Below, one piece after another: positions 1 to 7,197 of a stretch of DNA of 64,000 nucleotides (position 1 is the first letter of the stretch; each line of letters begins with the position of its first letter). This DNA is from Anaerolineae bacterium (lineage in GTDB: Bacteria > Chloroflexota > Anaerolineae > Anaerolineales > Anaerolineaceae), in assembly GCA_013178095.1 (NCBI GenBank), contig JABLXK010000016.1:1-64000 (forward strand), read 5' to 3'. A program made the translations under genes and the position numbers. Below the pieces are notes generated by a model. The model was not told the origin of the DNA, did no database searches, and saw nothing but the letters and a program-made list of their open reading frames with translations.

Positions 1-327
1 AGGGCACTGGTTGAGCGTTCAGAGATTGGATCAACCTTGTGAATGCAAGCTCATTTCCAATGTGTTGGAAAGGCTTCAGATACCGTCCGATCTCAACTCG
101 GAAAAAGGCCAGGGGATCTTATCTACGCATCGGGCTTAATGCCTGAAGGGCGGATCCAGATTCACCCTGGCTTTGCGCAATCGGTGCCTTCAGCCTTTCT
201 AACACATCTACCCTTAAAGATACAAGGTCGGGTTTCTATACCCGATACACCTTAAATGTGCGCATAGTATAATCGAACCCGCCATTAGATATAATAAGGA
301 AAAGAACCATATAAACGAGGTAAGAAG
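1..327. other. Window start, no convincing gene
   Basis: A 70-codon open frame at 43-255 has no recognisable family, and its composition does not look more coding than the other frames. Two perfect TATAAT hexamers (268-273 and 290-295) lie just upstream of the DUF488 gene. They are plausible -10 boxes for it, although neither has a good -35 at 17 bp. The stretch may be the edge of a feature that begins outside the window. Confidence 0.4.
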
Positions 328-774
328 ATGATCCTGAACACCATCGGCTACCAGGGCGCAGAGCAGACGCCATTCATCAACACACTTAAACAAGCCGGCG
401 TGGAATGCCTGGTGGACGTGCGCGAGAACACCCACAGCCGCAAGCCGGGCTTTTCCAAATGCGCCCTGGCCGCCGCCCTGCAGGCGCAGGGCATGCGTTA
501 CGTGCACCTGCGCGGGTTGGGCACACCGCCCGAGATGCGCAAAGCCTACCATGCCACCAGCGACCTTGAGCAATTCCGCCAGGACTACCTGGGATACCTG
601 GCCACGCGCGGGGAGGACCTGCGCGAGCTGGCCGGCCTGCTGCCGCAGGGGCGCTGCTGCCTGATGTGCTTCGAGGCCGACCCGGCCGAATGCCACCGCA
701 GCCTGATCGCCGCGCAACTGGAGAAGGAGTCCGCCGGCGGGTTGGAAATCCGCCACCTGCGCGTGGGGGAGTGA
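328..774 (+). CDS. DUF488 family protein
   Basis: A 148-residue protein that opens with the typical DUF488 start (ILNTIGYQG) and continues with the VDVREN motif near residue 30. It ends with the diagnostic Cys/His segment CLMCFEADPAECHR at about residues 111-124. The family is widespread and its biochemical role is not settled; the paired Cys and His suggest metal binding or a catalytic centre. The ATG is preceded by GAGG at usable spacing and by TATAAT boxes. The high GC content matches the chromosomal background rather than the AT-rich genes that start at 3.5 kb. The family call is confident; the function is unknown. Confidence 0.85.
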   Translation: MILNTIGYQGAEQTPFINTLKQAGVECLVDVRENTHSRKPGFSKCALAAALQAQGMRYVHLRGLGTPPEMRKAYHATSDLEQFRQDYLGYLATRGEDLRELAGLLPQGRCCLMCFEADPAECHRSLIAAQLEKESAGGLEIRHLRVGE

Positions 775-837
775 GGCGTTGAACCCGCATAATGATATAT
801 TGCAAAAATAAGAAAACACTGATATATTAGATGCAAT

Positions 838-1920
838 ATGTCATTCGATGCAACATATCCCTTTCAATTGCCGCTGTTGCCTTGTGAAGCAGTCCCCGAA
901 GATGGATACTTCGGGCGATTATTGATCGATACCAGGGTTGAGTTGGCGGAATTGAAAGGAGCTTGCGGCTCGATTCCCAATCCGATGCTGCTGACCGCGC
1001 CCATCACAGTGCGCGAATCGGTGGCCAGTTCGGGAATTGAAAATATCAACACTACGGTGGCCAACGTCCTGCAATGGCAGTTATTCCCGGAAGACGAACA
1101 AAGCCGCCCTGATAAGGAAGTGCTGCGCTATCGCGAGGCAATGAATTGGGGCTTTGAAAACCTCGGAAAATTGGCGCTATCCACCCGTTTGATCACCGGC
1201 ATCCAGGCAAGGCTTATTCCGGAAGGCAACGGGAATTACCGGCGTGAACAAAACCAGATCGTCAATCTGAATAATCATGAGGTGCTTTTTACCCCGCCCC
1301 CGGCTAATGAAATTTCACGGTTGATGGGGAATTGGGAAAATTACGTCAATCGGGAAGATACGCAAACCGATCCGCTGATCAAGGCGATCATTGCCCATTA
1401 TCAATTCGAAGCCATTCATCCCTTCCGCGACGGCAACGGCCGAACCGGCCGTATCTTGATGGTCTTGCAGTTGGTCCAGGAAGGCATATTGAACATGCCC
1501 GTGCTTTATATCAGCGGTTATATCAACCGGCATAAAAGCGATTATTACAAAGCCTTGCGAGCGGTTACGGAAACCTCAGACTGGGAAGCGTTCATCCGCT
1601 TCATGCTGAGAGGTTTTCAATTGCAGGCGCACAACACCCGCAGTACGTTGATGGATATTACCGGGCTTTACCATCAATTGCGGGAGAGGGTGCGGACAGG
1701 GGCGAAGAAAATCTACAGCGCGGAATTGGTTGAAGCTTTGTTCACCTACCCGGTGCTTTCGCCGGTAAAATTAGCCCAGTTGCTGGGCATGCACTACACC
1801 ACCACCAGCCGATACCTGGCGAAATTGGCGGAAATGGACATCCTGCATGAGGCGATGGTGGGAAAATACCATCTATACGCCAATCACCAGTTGATCGAAA
1901 TCCTCAACAAAGAACTCTAG
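838..1920 (+). CDS. Fic family protein, likely AMPylating, with C-terminal wHTH
   Basis: A 360-residue Fic/DOC protein. The catalytic loop HPFRDGNGRTGR lies at about residues 194-205 and matches the full HxFxDGNGRxxR motif, so AMP transfer to a target hydroxyl is expected. An inhibitory-helix motif of the (S/T)xxxE(G/N) type is visible at about residues 64-69 (SSGIEN). Its N-terminal position points to a class II Fic, autoinhibited until Glu68 is displaced. The last 70 residues form a winged-helix-like domain (VKLAQLLGMHYTTTSRYLAKL), the layout of the common Fic-plus-HTH proteins. No antitoxin partner is adjacent, which fits cis-inhibition. The target is unknown. There is no strong Shine-Dalgarno sequence. 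Confidence 0.92.
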   Translation: MSFDATYPFQLPLLPCEAVPEDGYFGRLLIDTRVELAELKGACGSIPNPMLLTAPITVRESVASSGIENINTTVANVLQWQLFPEDEQSRPDKEVLRYREAMNWGFENLGKLALSTRLITGIQARLIPEGNGNYRREQNQIVNLNNHEVLFTPPPANEISRLMGNWENYVNREDTQTDPLIKAIIAHYQFEAIHPFRDGNGRTGRILMVLQLVQEGILNMPVLYISGYINRHKSDYYKALRAVTETSDWEAFIRFMLRGFQLQAHNTRSTLMDITGLYHQLRERVRTGAKKIYSAELVEALFTYPVLSPVKLAQLLGMHYTTTSRYLAKLAEMDILHEAMVGKYHLYANHQLIEILNKEL

Positions 1921-2054
1921 ATCTCCCATGGTTTTTTATTTCCCATTGTTCCAGGCAGGCATTATGCGCGCCAGGCTGCCGCCTGCAGGCCACTTGCAGC
2001 GTGCTGCCCTTTGACGTACACTGGCGTTAAGGGAATATTCAGAGGAGGTGTTGT

Positions 2055-2486
2055 ATGTTGGTCGAGAGATCGGTCGTCATCCACAAACCCGTAGCTGAAG
2101 TATTCGCGTTCGTGCACGATCACAAGAACTTCCTGGCCTGGCAGAAGGAAGTCGAATCGGTAAAAGAAGAAAAGGGACCGGAAAATTCGATCGGCTCGCA
2201 GTACAGCGAGGTGCGCAAGTTCATCGGCCAGGAGCTGCGCACCACCCTGGAGATCGTAACCTTCGAAAAGAACGAGAAATGGGTGGCCAGGGTGATCAAA
2301 GGCCCCGTGCCTTACACCGTCAGCATGACCTACGCGGCTGTCCCGGAGGGCACGCTTTTGACGGAGATAGTGGAGGGCGAACCCAAGGGCTTTTTCAAGC
2401 TGGCCGAGAGCATGGTGGCTAATTCGCTACAGAAGACCCTGGAGAATGATCAAAGGCTGCTAAAGCATATCCTTGAAAGCAAATAG
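2055..2486 (+). CDS. SRPBCC family protein (polyketide cyclase/START-like)
   Basis: A 143-residue single-domain protein. It has the SRPBCC opening (VERSVVIHKPVAEVFAFVHDHKNFLAW), a central beta-rich stretch and a long C-terminal helix (KLAESMVANSLQKTLENDQRLLKHILES). Such folds bind hydrophobic ligands; the ligand cannot be inferred. The start is well supported by AGAGGAGG, 8 bp upstream of the ATG. Decayed copies of the 3' end follow at 2590-2711 and 2880-2933, so the gene was once part of a tandem paralogue array. The last 110 bases are the part preserved in those copies. Confidence 0.88.
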   Translation: MLVERSVVIHKPVAEVFAFVHDHKNFLAWQKEVESVKEEKGPENSIGSQYSEVRKFIGQELRTTLEIVTFEKNEKWVARVIKGPVPYTVSMTYAAVPEGTLLTEIVEGEPKGFFKLAESMVANSLQKTLENDQRLLKHILESK

Positions 2487-2520
2487 ACAACAAATTCCGA
2501 AAGTAAGTAGACTTGTACTT

Positions 2521-2589
2521 CTCCTTTCGGTTGCATGACGCAACCAAAGGAGGAGTATCTTCGCCCTCTGCTCTTGCAGAGGGCTCCGA
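2521..2589 (+). repeat. Two-hairpin palindromic element, copy 1
   Basis: Hairpin A pairs CTCCTTT (2521-2527) with 2546-2552 and GGTTGC (2529-2534) with 2540-2545. It has one bulged C at 2528 and a 5-nt loop. The linker GAGTATCTTC follows. Hairpin B has 9-bp arms at 2563-2571 (GCCCTCTGC) and 2576-2584 around loop TCTT, then TCCGA. The element ends exactly where recognisable SRPBCC-derived sequence resumes. See the findings for the family-wide pattern. Confidence 0.85.
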
Positions 2590-2711
2590 AAATCGTCGAA
2601 GGCGAGCCCAAGGGCTTTTTCAAGCTGGCCGAGAACATGGTGGCCAGTTCGCTACAGAAGACCTTGGAACAGGATCAAGAACTTTTGAAGCATATTCTTG
2701 AAAAAGGATAA
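2590..2711 (+). pseudogene. SRPBCC 3'-end remnant, copy 2
   Basis: About 115 bases aligning with the end of the SRPBCC gene (roughly 2370-2486). The encoded stretch is EGEPKGFFKLAENMVASSLQ, followed by KTLEQDQELLKHILEKG and a stop. Differences are mostly silent or conservative, so it was once a functional paralogue and decayed after loss of its 5' two thirds. The upstream break coincides with the terminal TCCGA of the palindromic element at 2521-2589. Confidence 0.8.
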
Positions 2712-2774
2712 TTCAAATGATATGAGTCTGTACCCTGCCCTCACGCGGAACAGGATCCCGCTGAGGTCAGAAAA

Positions 2775-2879
2775 ATACCCCAACAAAGATAGCACGAAGC
2801 TATCATGTTGGGGTATCTACGCTCACTACTCTGGTAGTGAGCTCCGATCTACGCCTACCGCTCCTGCGGTAGGCTCCGA
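2775..2879 (+). repeat. Two-hairpin palindromic element, copy 2 (tandem hairpin B)
   Basis: Hairpin A pairs ATACCCCAACA (2775-2785) with 2806-2816 and GATAGC (2788-2793) with 2799-2804 around a 5-nt loop. The linker TATCTAC is followed by two B hairpins in a row. B1 has 5' arm GCTCACTAC (2821-2829), loop TCTG and 3' arm 2834-2842, then TCCGA. B2 has 5' arm GCCTACCGC (2853-2861), loop TCCT and 3' arm 2866-2874, then TCCGA. Both B stems are perfect 9-bp helices, but they differ from each other and from copy 1. Confidence 0.85.
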
Positions 2880-2933
2880 AAAACACTGGAGACTGATCAA
2901 GAGCTGCTAAAGCATATTCTGGAAAGCAGATAG
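2880..2933 (+). pseudogene. SRPBCC 3'-end remnant, copy 3
   Basis: The last 53 or so bases of the SRPBCC reading frame (LETDQELLKHILESR-like, then TAG), starting directly after the TCCGA of the preceding palindromic element. It is shorter than copy 2. Together the remnants show two successive losses of paralogue 5' ends, each now bounded by a hairpin element. Confidence 0.65.
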
Positions 2934-2961
2934 AGAACTGAAACCTGATCATAAACGAAAC

Positions 2962-3059
2962 GTTGGGTTTCGTATCTCTGTAATTATCCGAATGAAATTG
3001 CGGTTAGCGGAGTCACTCTGAGCGGATTTTCGCAATTAATTCCTGATACTCAACCCAAC
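2962..3059 (+). repeat. 98-bp MITE-like unit, copy A
   Basis: A 98-bp unit bounded by imperfect 15-bp terminal inverted repeats (2962-2976 GTTGGGTTTCGTATC; 3045-3059 GATACTCAACCCAAC). It carries an inner pair AATTGCG/CGCAATT. A second copy of exactly the same length lies at 3360-3457. It has no coding potential. Size and inverted ends are those of a non-autonomous mobile unit, but I see no target-site duplication and no matching transposase here. Confidence 0.55.
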
Positions 3060-3070
3060 CCACCAAAAAT

Positions 3071-3107
3071 TGTCTTCGCGAGCCCGACGGAGGAGGGCGT
3101 GGCGATC
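3071..3107 (+). repeat. REP-like repeat (TCGCGAG ... GGCGATC family)
   Basis: Short element framed by TCTTCGCGAG and GTGGCGATC with a small GCCC/GGGC stem between. The same frame with other stems occurs at 3471-3505, 17429-17490, 17593-17654 and 60522-60579. Related degenerate forms lie at 17845-17873 and 60657-60696. Palindromes of this general type are dispersed in many bacterial genomes. Confidence 0.7.
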
Positions 3108-3108
3108 T

Positions 3109-3179
3109 TCGCAGCCTATTGCAGGAGCAATGGGCGGAGATACCCCTTCGCAGCGGCTTTCAGCCGCATGCGAAAAGGG
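3109..3179 (-). repeat. Two-hairpin palindromic element, copy 3
   Basis: Read on the minus strand. Hairpin A (3143-3179) has an outer stem, a single extra base and an inner 5-bp GC stem with a 5-nt loop. The linker is GGGGTATCTCC. Hairpin B has 5' arm GCCCATTGC (complement of 3127-3135), loop TCCT and 3' arm at 3114-3122 with one mismatch, then TGCGA. The remaining bases up to about 3240 show nothing further. Confidence 0.8.
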
Positions 3180-3256
3180 CACGGGTGCATAATAATCTAA
3201 TTTGGGTATGACAATGTATTTTATCTGCCATTTTCTTCCGTAATCCGCCGGTATTT

Positions 3257-3300
3257 TCGGAACTCAATGCAGGCGCAGAGGGCGGAGATACTCCTTATGA
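3257..3300 (-). repeat. Two-hairpin palindromic element, copy 4 (degenerate)
   Basis: On the minus strand the linker GGAGTATCTCC, a 5' B arm identical to copy 1 (GCCCTCTGC), a 4-nt loop and the terminal TCCGA are all in register. The 3' arm (GCATTGAGT) pairs at only about six of nine positions. Hairpin A is reduced to a short CTTAT/ATAAG stem. This looks like a decaying copy and shows what the family looks like without maintained pairing. Confidence 0.6.
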
Positions 3301-3359
3301 GATAAGTGCGCGGGGAGCGGGAAAAAAGAAATAAACAATGGCAAGGTGTAAACGAGAAT

Positions 3360-3457
3360 GTTGAGTTTTGTATCTCTTCAGATATCCAGATGAAATCAAG
3401 GTTGGCAGCATCACTCTGTTCGGATGATTGTCATTCATTCCCGATACTCAACCCAAC
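3360..3457 (+). repeat. 98-bp MITE-like unit, copy B
   Basis: Second 98-bp unit (terminal repeats 3360-3374 and 3443-3457). It aligns without gaps to 2962-3059 and shares the right terminal repeat exactly. The downstream flank, including the TCGCGAG...GGCGATC repeat at 3471-3505, is also shared with copy A. The duplicated block is therefore about 150 bp, and segmental duplication is an alternative to two transposition events. Confidence 0.55.
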
Positions 3458-3470
3458 CTACCAAATATTG

Positions 3471-3505
3471 CTTTCGCGAGCCCGACGGAGGAGGGCGTGG
3501 CGATC
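3471..3505 (+). repeat. REP-like repeat (TCGCGAG ... GGCGATC family), copy 2
   Basis: Almost identical to 3071-3107 over the segment from TCGCGAGCCCGACGG to GTGGCGATC. It sits at the same distance downstream of MITE-like unit B as the first one does from unit A. Confidence 0.7.
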
Positions 3506-3546
3506 CCGACCTAGGGAGTAAATTCCGATGGCTTTACCATCGACTT

Positions 3547-4173
3547 TTATTTTCTTCCGTAATCCGCAGGTATCTCCCCCCACGCATTCGTATCCCACTT
3601 CATCACTTCGTTGGCATAGTCATTCTTGTTCAGCCAATCCTCAGCGCGAGTGATCAGCTCGAAGAGCTTTTCATTGCGCTCGTCGCGCGGCAGCTTGGTT
3701 TTGCACTGCTTCTTTTTAATCCAGGTCAGCGCGGTTTCCGAATCGGTGTAGAGCGGCGCGGATATGCCGCGCTGCCGGAAAAGCGCCAAGGCATGCACGA
3801 TGGCGAGGAATTCGCCGATATTGTTGCTGCCGTGCTCGAAAGGGCCTTGATGAAAGAGCTGCTTGCCGCTGGCGGTGTGCACACAGCGGTACTCCAGCGG
3901 GCCGGGGTAACCGATACAGGAAGCGTCCACGCTGTAACTTTCGGCGATGGGTTGGCCGATGACGGCCAGCATGGCCGGGCTGTAAGTGGGGACGCGTTTG
4001 CCTTTGTATTCCTCGTAAGAGGATTGGAAGGCGAGTTCGGCCAGTTCGCGGTTCTCGAAGGCTTTGTATTGGGCATCGGTGAACCCGCTCACCTGCGCGG
4101 CGCATTCTTCCCAAGTGGTGAAGATGCCTGTTTGACGGCCTTGCCAGACGACGTAGTATTTGGGTTTAGGCAT
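3547..4173 (-). CDS. rnhA: Ribonuclease HI with N-terminal hybrid-binding domain
   Basis: A 208-residue protein from the ATG at 4173 (MPKPKYYVVWQG). An in-frame ATG 18 codons upstream lacks the family opening and was not chosen. Residues 1-55 are a viroplasmin-type RNA/DNA hybrid-binding domain (YYVVWQGRQTGIFTTWEEC, then the YKAFENRELAE region). Residues 70-205 are RNase H: SYSVDAS with the first catalytic Asp, GSNNIGEFLAIVHAL with the catalytic Glu, and YTDSETALTWI with the next Asp. It would cut RNA in RNA-DNA hybrids in the cytoplasm. It is the first gene of the minus-strand trio at the edge of the defence-like island; whether it belongs to that island is unclear. Confidence 0.9.
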   Translation of the reverse strand: MPKPKYYVVWQGRQTGIFTTWEECAAQVSGFTDAQYKAFENRELAELAFQSSYEEYKGKRVPTYSPAMLAVIGQPIAESYSVDASCIGYPGPLEYRCVHTASGKQLFHQGPFEHGSNNIGEFLAIVHALALFRQRGISAPLYTDSETALTWIKKKQCKTKLPRDERNEKLFELITRAEDWLNKNDYANEVMKWDTNAWGEIPADYGRK

Positions 4174-4237
4174 GGTTTTATTCGTAAAGGTCATTGAAAT
4201 CAATATATAAAAAATATTGATTGACAATGGAATATGC

Positions 4238-4501
4238 TTATTTCAAAAAATTATTTTGATTTGGGTAGCTTCCACCTTCAGCATGAAGGCCATAGGCAAT
4301 TGTTGGAAAGAAGAAGGTAGCATAACAATTTGGACAAATCATTACAAAAAATTCTTTAATTAATCCATCTTCCATCGTAAAAGCTTGGATTTCGTCATCA
4401 ATCGAAAGATCATTACCATTACATAACGGGCATGTTTTATTTACACCATGTTGCTTAAGTCGCAATCCTAATTCAATCAGTTGTTCTTTTGATAATCTCA
4501 T
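4238..4501 (-). CDS. Small zinc-ribbon-like hypothetical protein
   Basis: An 87-residue AT-rich gene. Two CxxC pairs (CPLCNGND near residue 24 and CPNC near residue 57) predict one structural zinc site, with hydrophobic strands between them (FFVMICPNCYATFFFP). No family is recognised. It is separated from rnhA by 64 bp and from the next upstream gene by 82 bp, all on the same strand. The base composition is clearly poorer in GC than the DUF488 and housekeeping genes, which suggests acquisition. Confidence 0.6.
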   Translation of the reverse strand: MRLSKEQLIELGLRLKQHGVNKTCPLCNGNDLSIDDEIQAFTMEDGLIKEFFVMICPNCYATFFFPTIAYGLHAEGGSYPNQNNFLK

Positions 4502-4583
4502 TTATCCCTCAATTTTGTCTCTGTAAATGTAGTAATAATTGTAAATGAATATCCGGGAAAAAAAAATTATGATCAAAATCTAA

Positions 4584-5330
4584 TTATTTCTTCGATTTAA
4601 TTTCGAAAAGCTGATCACCATCATTAATAATGAAAACATGGTCAAAAGGTGATTGAAACTCATGCACAAGGACTTCATCGGATAAATCCCCAATTGAAGA
4701 AAACATAAAACCATGAATTTCAATCACCAGAATTGCCTTGTTTCCTGACTTGTGGTAAATGGAATATTTATAATTTTTATTATCAATGATTATTTGAATT
4801 GTATCTGGTGTTAATTTAGGTTTAAAGGTAGTCCCAAGTGGAAAACATACTATTTTATTTTTCAATGATTCGACAACAGATAAATGGATGGTTGCAACTT
4901 CATCTGGTATGAGATCGGGCCATGAAAGCTGTCTAAATTGGTATTTCTCTTTACTATAATAATTTACTTGAGAAATGAAATTGAATATATCTATCGCGAT
5001 ATTCTTTATTCTGTATTTTTTAATCGGATGATGGTCATTAAACAGGATTTGAATATATAAATTCGAATGCCCGGTAGTTGATAGTTGTGTAAACAAGGAA
5101 TTGCATACTTGCCACCGTAAAGATTCTTGTTCCGCCGGGATAAAATTTTTGCCTTCTTTCGCCCGATAAAAACGAGTAATTTCTGCTTCTGTAACCTGAT
5201 GATCCGGTCCGATGATAAGAAAATCCGGTGGTTCCTCATTTTCTTCCAAGGGTTTGATCTCGCCTTGAGGAAAATCTTCCCACAGATTCTGCAAATGTCT
5301 GATTGTCCGGCACTCATCATCTTTATTCAT
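4584..5330 (-). CDS. Hypothetical protein, possible PD-(D/E)xK nuclease fold
   Basis: A 248-residue AT-rich gene divergent from the mod gene. The segment PPDFLIIGPDHQVTEAEITR (residues 33-52) has the spacing of an Asp followed by ExE on neighbouring strands, as in restriction-like PD-(D/E)xK cores. The C-terminus (FDHVFIINDGDQLFEIKSKK) is another strand with acidic and lysine residues. This is a suggestion only; no family is recognised. Position next to a type III restriction-modification operon and low GC content fit a defence-related accessory gene. Divergent transcription leaves 85 bp for promoters, including TATAAT at 5374-5379. Confidence 0.5.
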   Translation of the reverse strand: MNKDDECRTIRHLQNLWEDFPQGEIKPLEENEEPPDFLIIGPDHQVTEAEITRFYRAKEGKNFIPAEQESLRWQVCNSLFTQLSTTGHSNLYIQILFNDHHPIKKYRIKNIAIDIFNFISQVNYYSKEKYQFRQLSWPDLIPDEVATIHLSVVESLKNKIVCFPLGTTFKPKLTPDTIQIIIDNKNYKYSIYHKSGNKAILVIEIHGFMFSSIGDLSDEVLVHEFQSPFDHVFIINDGDQLFEIKSKK

Positions 5331-5415
5331 GCATTTATTTTATGATTAATCACGGATTTTTATTATCCCATACTATAATAAATCCAGTCAGCATAACTAC
5401 CTCAGGAGGGTCTGC

Positions 5416-7197
5416 ATGTCCCAAATCTACCTCACCGACCAGGAAAAACAGGAGATCATCCGCTATCTGGAAGCCAATAAGCCCCTTCCGGAAAAATACC
5501 GCTTCCTGCTCTTCGAAGATAAGCGCGAGGTGGAACTGGTTTGGAATGGCAAGACCAATGAGGTGTGCAACATCGTGCTGCCTTTTCAGGTGATTGAACA
5601 GGTGGATGAACCGCGCTCGGAAAAAGCCAAATCGCTGCAAATGGACCTGTTCGATACGCGCGGCCGGCAGTTAAAGGGCTGGACCAACAAGCTGATCTGG
5701 GGCGACAACAAACTGATCCTTTCCAGTTTAAAGAACGGCCCCCTGCGCGAGGAAATTGAAGCCCAAGGCGGCATCAAACTGATCTACATCGACCCGCCTT
5801 TTGACGTGGGCGCAGATTTTTCCATGGATATCGAAATCGGCGAGGATACTTTCACCAAGAAGCCCAATATTCTGGAGGAAATTGCCTACCGCGATACCTG
5901 GGGCAAAGGCGCGGACAGCTTTATTGCCATGATTTATGAACGATTAATATTAATGCGCGATTTACTTGCAGAAGATGGCAGTATATATGTACATTGTGAT
6001 TGGAGAGTTAACTCATACTTACGTGAAGTTTTATGCGAAATATTTGGGGCCGAGAACTTTGTCAACCAAATATGTTGGCGCCGAACTACGGCTCATGGAG
6101 ACGCGAAACAAGGGGCGAAACACTTTGATATAGTCGATGATACTATTCTTTTGTTCGCAAAAGATGATATTCATAAGATTTGGAATACTCAATATGTTCC
6201 TTTTTCTGATGAACAAATCGATCAACAATACAATAAAATTGACGAAAGTGGAAGACGATATCGACTAGTTACACCAACTGCAGCTAAACCTGGTGGTGAT
6301 ACTTCGTATGAATGGAAAGGAGTAACTCCACCAAAAGGCCGCTATTGGGCTTATTCAAAAACAAAAATGGATGAATTTGATAAAGAGGGGATGCTGTATT
6401 ATTCAAATACAGGCCAGCCTTATATCAAATACTTTCTTGATGAGCGACCAGGAGTAGCCGCTTCAACAATTTGGACTGATTTGCTTTTAGCTCCAACTTC
6501 AACGGAACGTGTTGACTATCCCACACAAAAACCTGAAAAATTATTGGATCGTATACTTAAATCCTCATCAAATAAAGGTGATTTGGTCGCCGACTTTTTT
6601 TGCGGTTCGGGCACCATTGCCGCGGTGGCCGAAAAATTGGGCCGCAAGTGGATCGCCACGGACCTTGGCAAGTTCGCCATCCATACCACGCGCAAGCGCA
6701 TGATCGAAGTGCAGCGCGGGTTGAAAGCCGAAGGCAAAGATTACCGCGCCTTTGAAATCCTCAACCTGGGCAAATACGAGCGCCAGCATTACATCGGGGT
6801 GAATCCCAACCTGCGCGAGGAAGAAAAACAAAAGCAACTGGAAGCCAGGGAAGCGGCTTTCCTGGACCTGATTTTGCGCGCCTATCGCGCCGAAAAGGTG
6901 GAAGGCTTCAACACCTTTCACGGCAAGAAAGCCGGCCGCCTGGTTTCGGTCGGGCCGGTCAACCTGCCGGTTACGCGCCTGTTCGTGGAAGAGATCATCC
7001 TGGAATGCCGCCAGAAGCACATCACCAAGGTGGATATCCTGGCGTTTGAATTTGAAATGGGGCTTTTCCCCAACGTGCTGGACGAAGCCAGCGCCAAGGG
7101 CATCGACATCGCCCCCAAGTACATCCCGGCGGAAGTATTCGACAAGCGCGCGGTGGAGAAAAATCAGGTGGTTTTCCACGACGTGGCTTATCTGTAA
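5416..7197 (+). CDS. mod: Type III restriction-modification methyltransferase, Mod (interrupted by in-frame stop)
   Basis: 593 codons of an N6-adenine methyltransferase of the beta class. The catalytic DPPF lies at about residue 126 and the SAM-binding FCGSGT at about 394-399, with the target-recognition region between them, the type III Mod order. Mod sets specificity and methylates one strand; with Res it restricts unmodified DNA. The ATG has AGGAGG at good spacing. The reading frame stops at TAA (7195-7197), but the same frame continues at once for another 162 codons in homologous-looking sequence (see next entry). Codons from about 5940 to 6590, covering the recognition domain, are far more AT-rich than both flanks, as if that domain was replaced by recombination. 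Confidence 0.92.
   Translation: MSQIYLTDQEKQEIIRYLEANKPLPEKYRFLLFEDKREVELVWNGKTNEVCNIVLPFQVIEQVDEPRSEKAKSLQMDLFDTRGRQLKGWTNKLIWGDNKLILSSLKNGPLREEIEAQGGIKLIYIDPPFDVGADFSMDIEIGEDTFTKKPNILEEIAYRDTWGKGADSFIAMIYERLILMRDLLAEDGSIYVHCDWRVNSYLREVLCEIFGAENFVNQICWRRTTAHGDAKQGAKHFDIVDDTILLFAKDDIHKIWNTQYVPFSDEQIDQQYNKIDESGRRYRLVTPTAAKPGGDTSYEWKGVTPPKGRYWAYSKTKMDEFDKEGMLYYSNTGQPYIKYFLDERPGVAASTIWTDLLLAPTSTERVDYPTQKPEKLLDRILKSSSNKGDLVADFFCGSGTIAAVAEKLGRKWIATDLGKFAIHTTRKRMIEVQRGLKAEGKDYRAFEILNLGKYERQHYIGVNPNLREEEKQKQLEAREAAFLDLILRAYRAEKVEGFNTFHGKKAGRLVSVGPVNLPVTRLFVEEIILECRQKHITKVDILAFEFEMGLFPNVLDEASAKGIDIAPKYIPAEVFDKRAVEKNQVVFHDVAYL

Noticed and set aside
214-819. 201-codon minus-strand frame over the DUF488 gene
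   Set aside because: DUF488 motifs on the plus strand are clear; the antisense text is biased towards Ala, Gln and Leu as expected from a shadow.
3424-4197. 257-codon plus-strand frame
   Set aside because: It is antisense to rnhA, whose catalytic residues are in place.
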